Below are positions 61,134 to 64,000 of a DNA stretch of 64,000 nucleotides, piece by piece. The position numbers and the translations under genes were made by a program. Below the pieces are notes generated by a model that did not search any database, was not told the DNA's origin, and worked only from the letters and a program-made list of their open reading frames with translations. How positions within the stretch are numbered: the first letter of the stretch is position 1; each line of letters begins with the position of its first letter. Origin of the DNA: Eleginops maclovinus (Eukaryota; Chordata; Actinopteri; Perciformes; Eleginopidae); assembly GCF_036324505.1 (NCBI RefSeq), contig NC_086360.1, positions 17,273,293 to 17,337,292 on the forward strand. The letters are read 5' to 3'.

Positions 61134-62150
61134 ACTCCCCTGCAATCAATCCCACATGACGGCCAGTTTGCCAGACATCGGACCACTCTGTTTTTTCTGT
61201 CTGTCTCTAAGAGCAAAAAGTTAAACAAAAAAATACAATAAACTATTTAAATGTTTGTATGACTCTACTGATCAAAATTAAATGTTAAAATCACAGGATA
61301 AGTTCTAATTGTTGGGAATCAATTGTTTTTGTTTTTCAACTTCTCAAAAGACGCGTAAGGAAGAGAGGACAGACTGTGTCCAAATACGCACGTAAACTGG
61401 GACTCTGCTGTCTTATGTATGCCTGCACTTGACTGCTATTTTCTTTCTCTTTGATTACACAAACAAACATAAAGCACTGTTATTAAACTTGCTTCATAAG
61501 TGACCTACCATATTCCAAAGTTTGTCTGTGCGCCTTTCTTCGGTGCGAACATGTCACAAAAACAAATGTCTAACAAAATAAAATAATTGGATCGATCGAA
61601 AATATGGCAATTTTCTTTCAGCTAGTTAATTATTCCAGTCCAAAGTCAAATGTCCAAGAGCGACTTTTTGAATAAGGTCCAAAATTGGAAACAAGGAAAA
61701 AAAGTCCAAGTGGAGCCGTAAAGTCAAAACTACCTATGTAGCTTTGAGGGGACAATGTTCTTTAAATAAATACTGCCCACCGATGTCCTTCAAAATCTCT
61801 ACTGAACAGGCACGTAGCCAAAAGTCCAGTGTGATGAAAAGTCCACAAACACGGCTCTCCAAACCGGGAACCGGTGAACCGGGGCGTCCGTTTACGCGAA
61901 CTGATCCCGGAGCAGCGCGGCATGCACTACCCGCTCTCCACTACTACAGAGCGGCTTGACAGCATCCTTCACCCGCTGCCCGTCATGCGCCTTGCAGCGG
62001 AGCTCCTTAAGTCCTTCCAATGCGTTTTGCTCCTAACGTGTGCAACCCTCCGTTAACCGAGTGTTGTCTGGTGTGGTCTGAGTGCACTTGGGAGCGATTC
62101 ACAGATACACTCACACTCTGCTCTGCCGCTTGGCGCTGTGTGAGATCAAC
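61134..62150 (-). other. mn1: mn1 5' untranslated region (approximate 5' end)
   Basis: The sequence upstream of the start codon is non-coding, and the upstream limit is inferred from the CpG-rich block with CCAAT and GC boxes just beyond. No clear splice sites were found in it; the ATTGATTGCAG just before the start lacks a polypyrimidine tract. It includes the minimal uORF at 61157-61146. The transcription start is not defined by sequence and could lie anywhere in about 61,900-62,200. Confidence 0.45.
61146..61157 (-). promoter_or_regulatory. Minimal uORF (Met-Trp-Asp-stop) before the mn1 start
   Basis: On the mn1 strand ATG TGG GAT TGA ends 12 nt before the main ATG (61133). The uATG has G at -3 and the main ATG has A at -3. 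Such a short uORF so near the main start could reduce initiation, because a ribosome that terminates there has little distance to reinitiate. The sequence is seen directly; the effect is inferred. Confidence 0.5.
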
Positions 62151-62251
62151 GCGTCCAGAGGAGCCAGCAACAAGTTTTGCATTTCTGCAGCCGCTTCCAT
62201 CCACGAGGGCTCAGCCAATCAGAACGACCAGAGAAGGCTTCGAGGGCGGGA
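61850..62251 (-). promoter_or_regulatory. CpG-rich mn1 promoter candidate with CCAAT and GC boxes
   Basis: A CpG-dense stretch stands out against AT-rich flanks about 0.7-1.1 kb upstream of the start codon, as expected for a developmental TATA-less promoter. It contains an inverted CCAAT (AGCCAATCAG on plus, 62212-62221) and a GGGCGGG Sp1/KLF-type box (62244-62250). A weak TTAAAAG lies at 62264-62258 but is upstream of both boxes on the mn1 strand, so it is unlikely to act as a TATA box. The start site is probably within about 100 nt on the mn1 side of the CCAAT. Confidence 0.55.
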
Positions 62252-64000
62252 CAAAGTCTTTTAAGGTGGTCCATGAAAGCTTGTGTGAAAATCAAATCTT
62301 AGAAAGGACTTTCACTCGTAGTTTAATGTTTTCACCAAAACAGATCACGCAGTATTTGTCCCATTCAAAAACACCCTAACTCTTTAACTAGTCTTAAAGA
62401 TAGATATATTAATTTCCAGAGGTATCCAATGATCTTTTTGTTCATAGCAGCCTACCAAAGAATTATTGAGGTGAGGAACGATCCTGCAACTCTCAGATCC
62501 TCCATTTGAATAACAGAGATAAAGTCCAATTCTGCACAATTCTGTTTTGTATGTCACTTTAGTCCTCTTCAAACAGGATTTTTTTCTCAGCTCTTGCACC
62601 AACTCATTAAGTGGAACTGGAACATCTCATTGCAATAACATACATTGCATTACTTTATTGAAAAACGCTAAGTAGTTAACAAGCTGTTGTTGAAAACGTA
62701 TAAGAATAACCAGCTACCAACTAGGTTTATAATTCAGAGACAGTCATTTGACAAACATCGATGTCAATCTCCACTGTGAGCTCACAAGCTGGATATTATT
62801 ATTATATGCATGTGTGAAATACAAAATGAAAAAATTAAATCAACAATTAAAGTCGTACGTTGACCTCAATAGATGGATACACGCTGCCTGAGAAATTACT
62901 GAATATGTGAACCAACATATCTGATTGTATATTGATGTTGTGATTAAGGTATGCTTTATATTTATATTAAAAGAAATAAGGCGTGTATCACTCACGCTTC
63001 CTTGACCAGTCAAACTCCTGTATTGTGTGAATCCCAACGGTGAAAAATAATCCTCCTTAAAAGACCATCTGAACTAAATCAAGTTGATGGTATTGGGCTT
63101 TGGTTCCGATAATCAATAGAATTCTCTTGCTATTATAGCCTGTAAAATAGAACATTCAGGTAGGCCTAAAATGACCAAAGCTAAGTGTAAGATAATGTGG
63201 TGTAATAAGTTGAGATGAAACATTGAATTATTGCAAAGAGCCCATCTTCATGTTTATGCGAGTTTCAGAAAAGTAAGTCAGCCTAATTTTCGAGTCCCTA
63301 TTTTGGTCAAATAAGATAAATGACTTACCTTCTGATATATTAAAAATGTTTTGCCATTTTATTGCATGTTTGAGATGTTTTAATTCTTATGGTGTAATTC
63401 GGAAAGTGCCTGAATATTGTTTGTAGTTTTCTTCCTCTATCTGTTAGTGTGTTTATATCTCAGTCAGTCAAATCTTTCTGATAATTTGGATCTAGTTGTG
63501 AATTTTTACTTGGCGTTCGGATTCATTTTCTCTTCGTTACATTTTAAACCACATAACAAAAAAGAGATGTTTTAAAATGTTCACAGATTTACAGAACTAC
63601 TTGAAGTTATTTGAAATAAACTAAACTAAACTAAACTGAAAATACTAAATATAATGTACTTCCATTGACCACCATGGATATTTTCTTTGGTGAAATAAGA
63701 ACACCATATTTTTATTTTCCCGACATTGTGGACAGTGGGCATTTGGAGTATTTTGTATCAGACAGCTCTGTATATTTAGGGGGAAACCGAGAGCATATTT
63801 TACCAAACGGACACAGTGCCACCTAGCGACGTCCACCTTTCATGTTGCAACATTCAGAAAATAGTTCGAACATAAAAAGGCATGCAGGTCTATATTGGTA
63901 CATACTGGGAATACAATTGAAGTGTTATTTTGAATCTATAATAAACGGATACTTTAATTGTGTTTATACATTTAATTTAATTTAATTTAATTATTGAGTG
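62252..64000. other. Upstream flank of mn1, AT-rich, no gene seen
   Basis: No credible coding exon on either strand. It holds short AT-rich tandem repeats, (AAACT)4 at 63618-63637 and (TTTAA)n at 63971-63992. Nothing else is recognisable. Confidence 0.6.

Noticed and set aside
61134..61144. Splice acceptor just before the mn1 start (ATTGATTGCAG)
   Set aside because: No polypyrimidine tract or convincing branch point, and the family has a two-exon structure with the start in exon 1.
61134..61145. N-terminal extension of Mn1 (Met-Gln-Gly-Ser) from a TTG
   Set aside because: It needs a near-cognate TTG directly after an in-frame TGA. The ATG at 61133 matches the family start MFGL.
57541..61241. 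Plus-strand ORFs of 60-165 codons opposite mn1 exon 1
   Set aside because: Shadow frames of a strongly coding exon; no independent evidence.
62258..62264. TTAAAAG as TATA box of mn1
   Set aside because: It lies upstream of the GC box and CCAAT on the mn1 strand, the wrong order for a TATA element, and the region is CpG-type.

Overview
This window looks like a teleost fish genomic segment carrying one recognisable protein-coding gene: mn1, the orthologue of the vertebrate transcriptional co-regulator MN1 (meningioma 1), on the minus strand. The call rests on a long exon-1 ORF opening with [10 protein letters not shown] and a separate short terminal exon ending in [15 protein letters not shown]. 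Joined, the two exons encode 1273 residues with a phase-1 junction and clean GT-AG borders, matching the two-exon structure known for the family. Dense, long CA/GT microsatellites, tRNA-derived SINE remnants and a teleost-like Mn1 sequence point to a bony fish. The species, and whether this is mn1a or mn1b, cannot be decided from the sequence alone.

Layout: positions 1 to about 44,985 contain no coding exon that I can support. This is a gene desert downstream of mn1, made of high-complexity AT/GC-balanced DNA interrupted by many long (CA)n/(GT)n tracts, several purine-rich or G-rich tracts and a few degraded transposon fragments. The mn1 3'UTR runs from 46,157 down to about 44,985 and ends at an AATAAA with a GU-rich stretch after it. 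Exon 2 (46,158-46,411) encodes the conserved C-terminus and a run of 20 glycines. The single intron (46,412-57,565) holds five sizeable simple repeats, an isolated CpG-dense patch and an AT-rich portion next to exon 1. Exon 1 (coding 57,566-61,133) carries 1189 codons with polyglutamine tracts. The 5'UTR and a CpG-rich promoter candidate follow at about 61,134-62,250, and the remaining 1.7 kb is AT-rich upstream flank.

In mammals MN1 is also flanked on its 3' side by a large gene desert. By inference the 45 kb here may hold mn1 enhancers, and blocks with homeodomain-type cores are listed as low-confidence conserved-element candidates. Two exact PBX-MEIS/PREP decamers (27,572 and 38,760) are notable because MN1 is reported to work with PBX1 and PKNOX1.

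The observations most worth checking are: an AATAAA starting four bases into the intron, which could yield a C-terminally truncated Mn1; a lineage-specific Gly20 tract beside the functionally critical C-terminus; a three-codon uORF 12 nt before the start codon; a facing (CA)n/(GT)n pair able to form a large hairpin; and a purine-rich/Z-prone compound tract at 24.9-25.5 kb. I found no novel multi-gene system, CRISPR array, functional RNA gene or intact mobile element.
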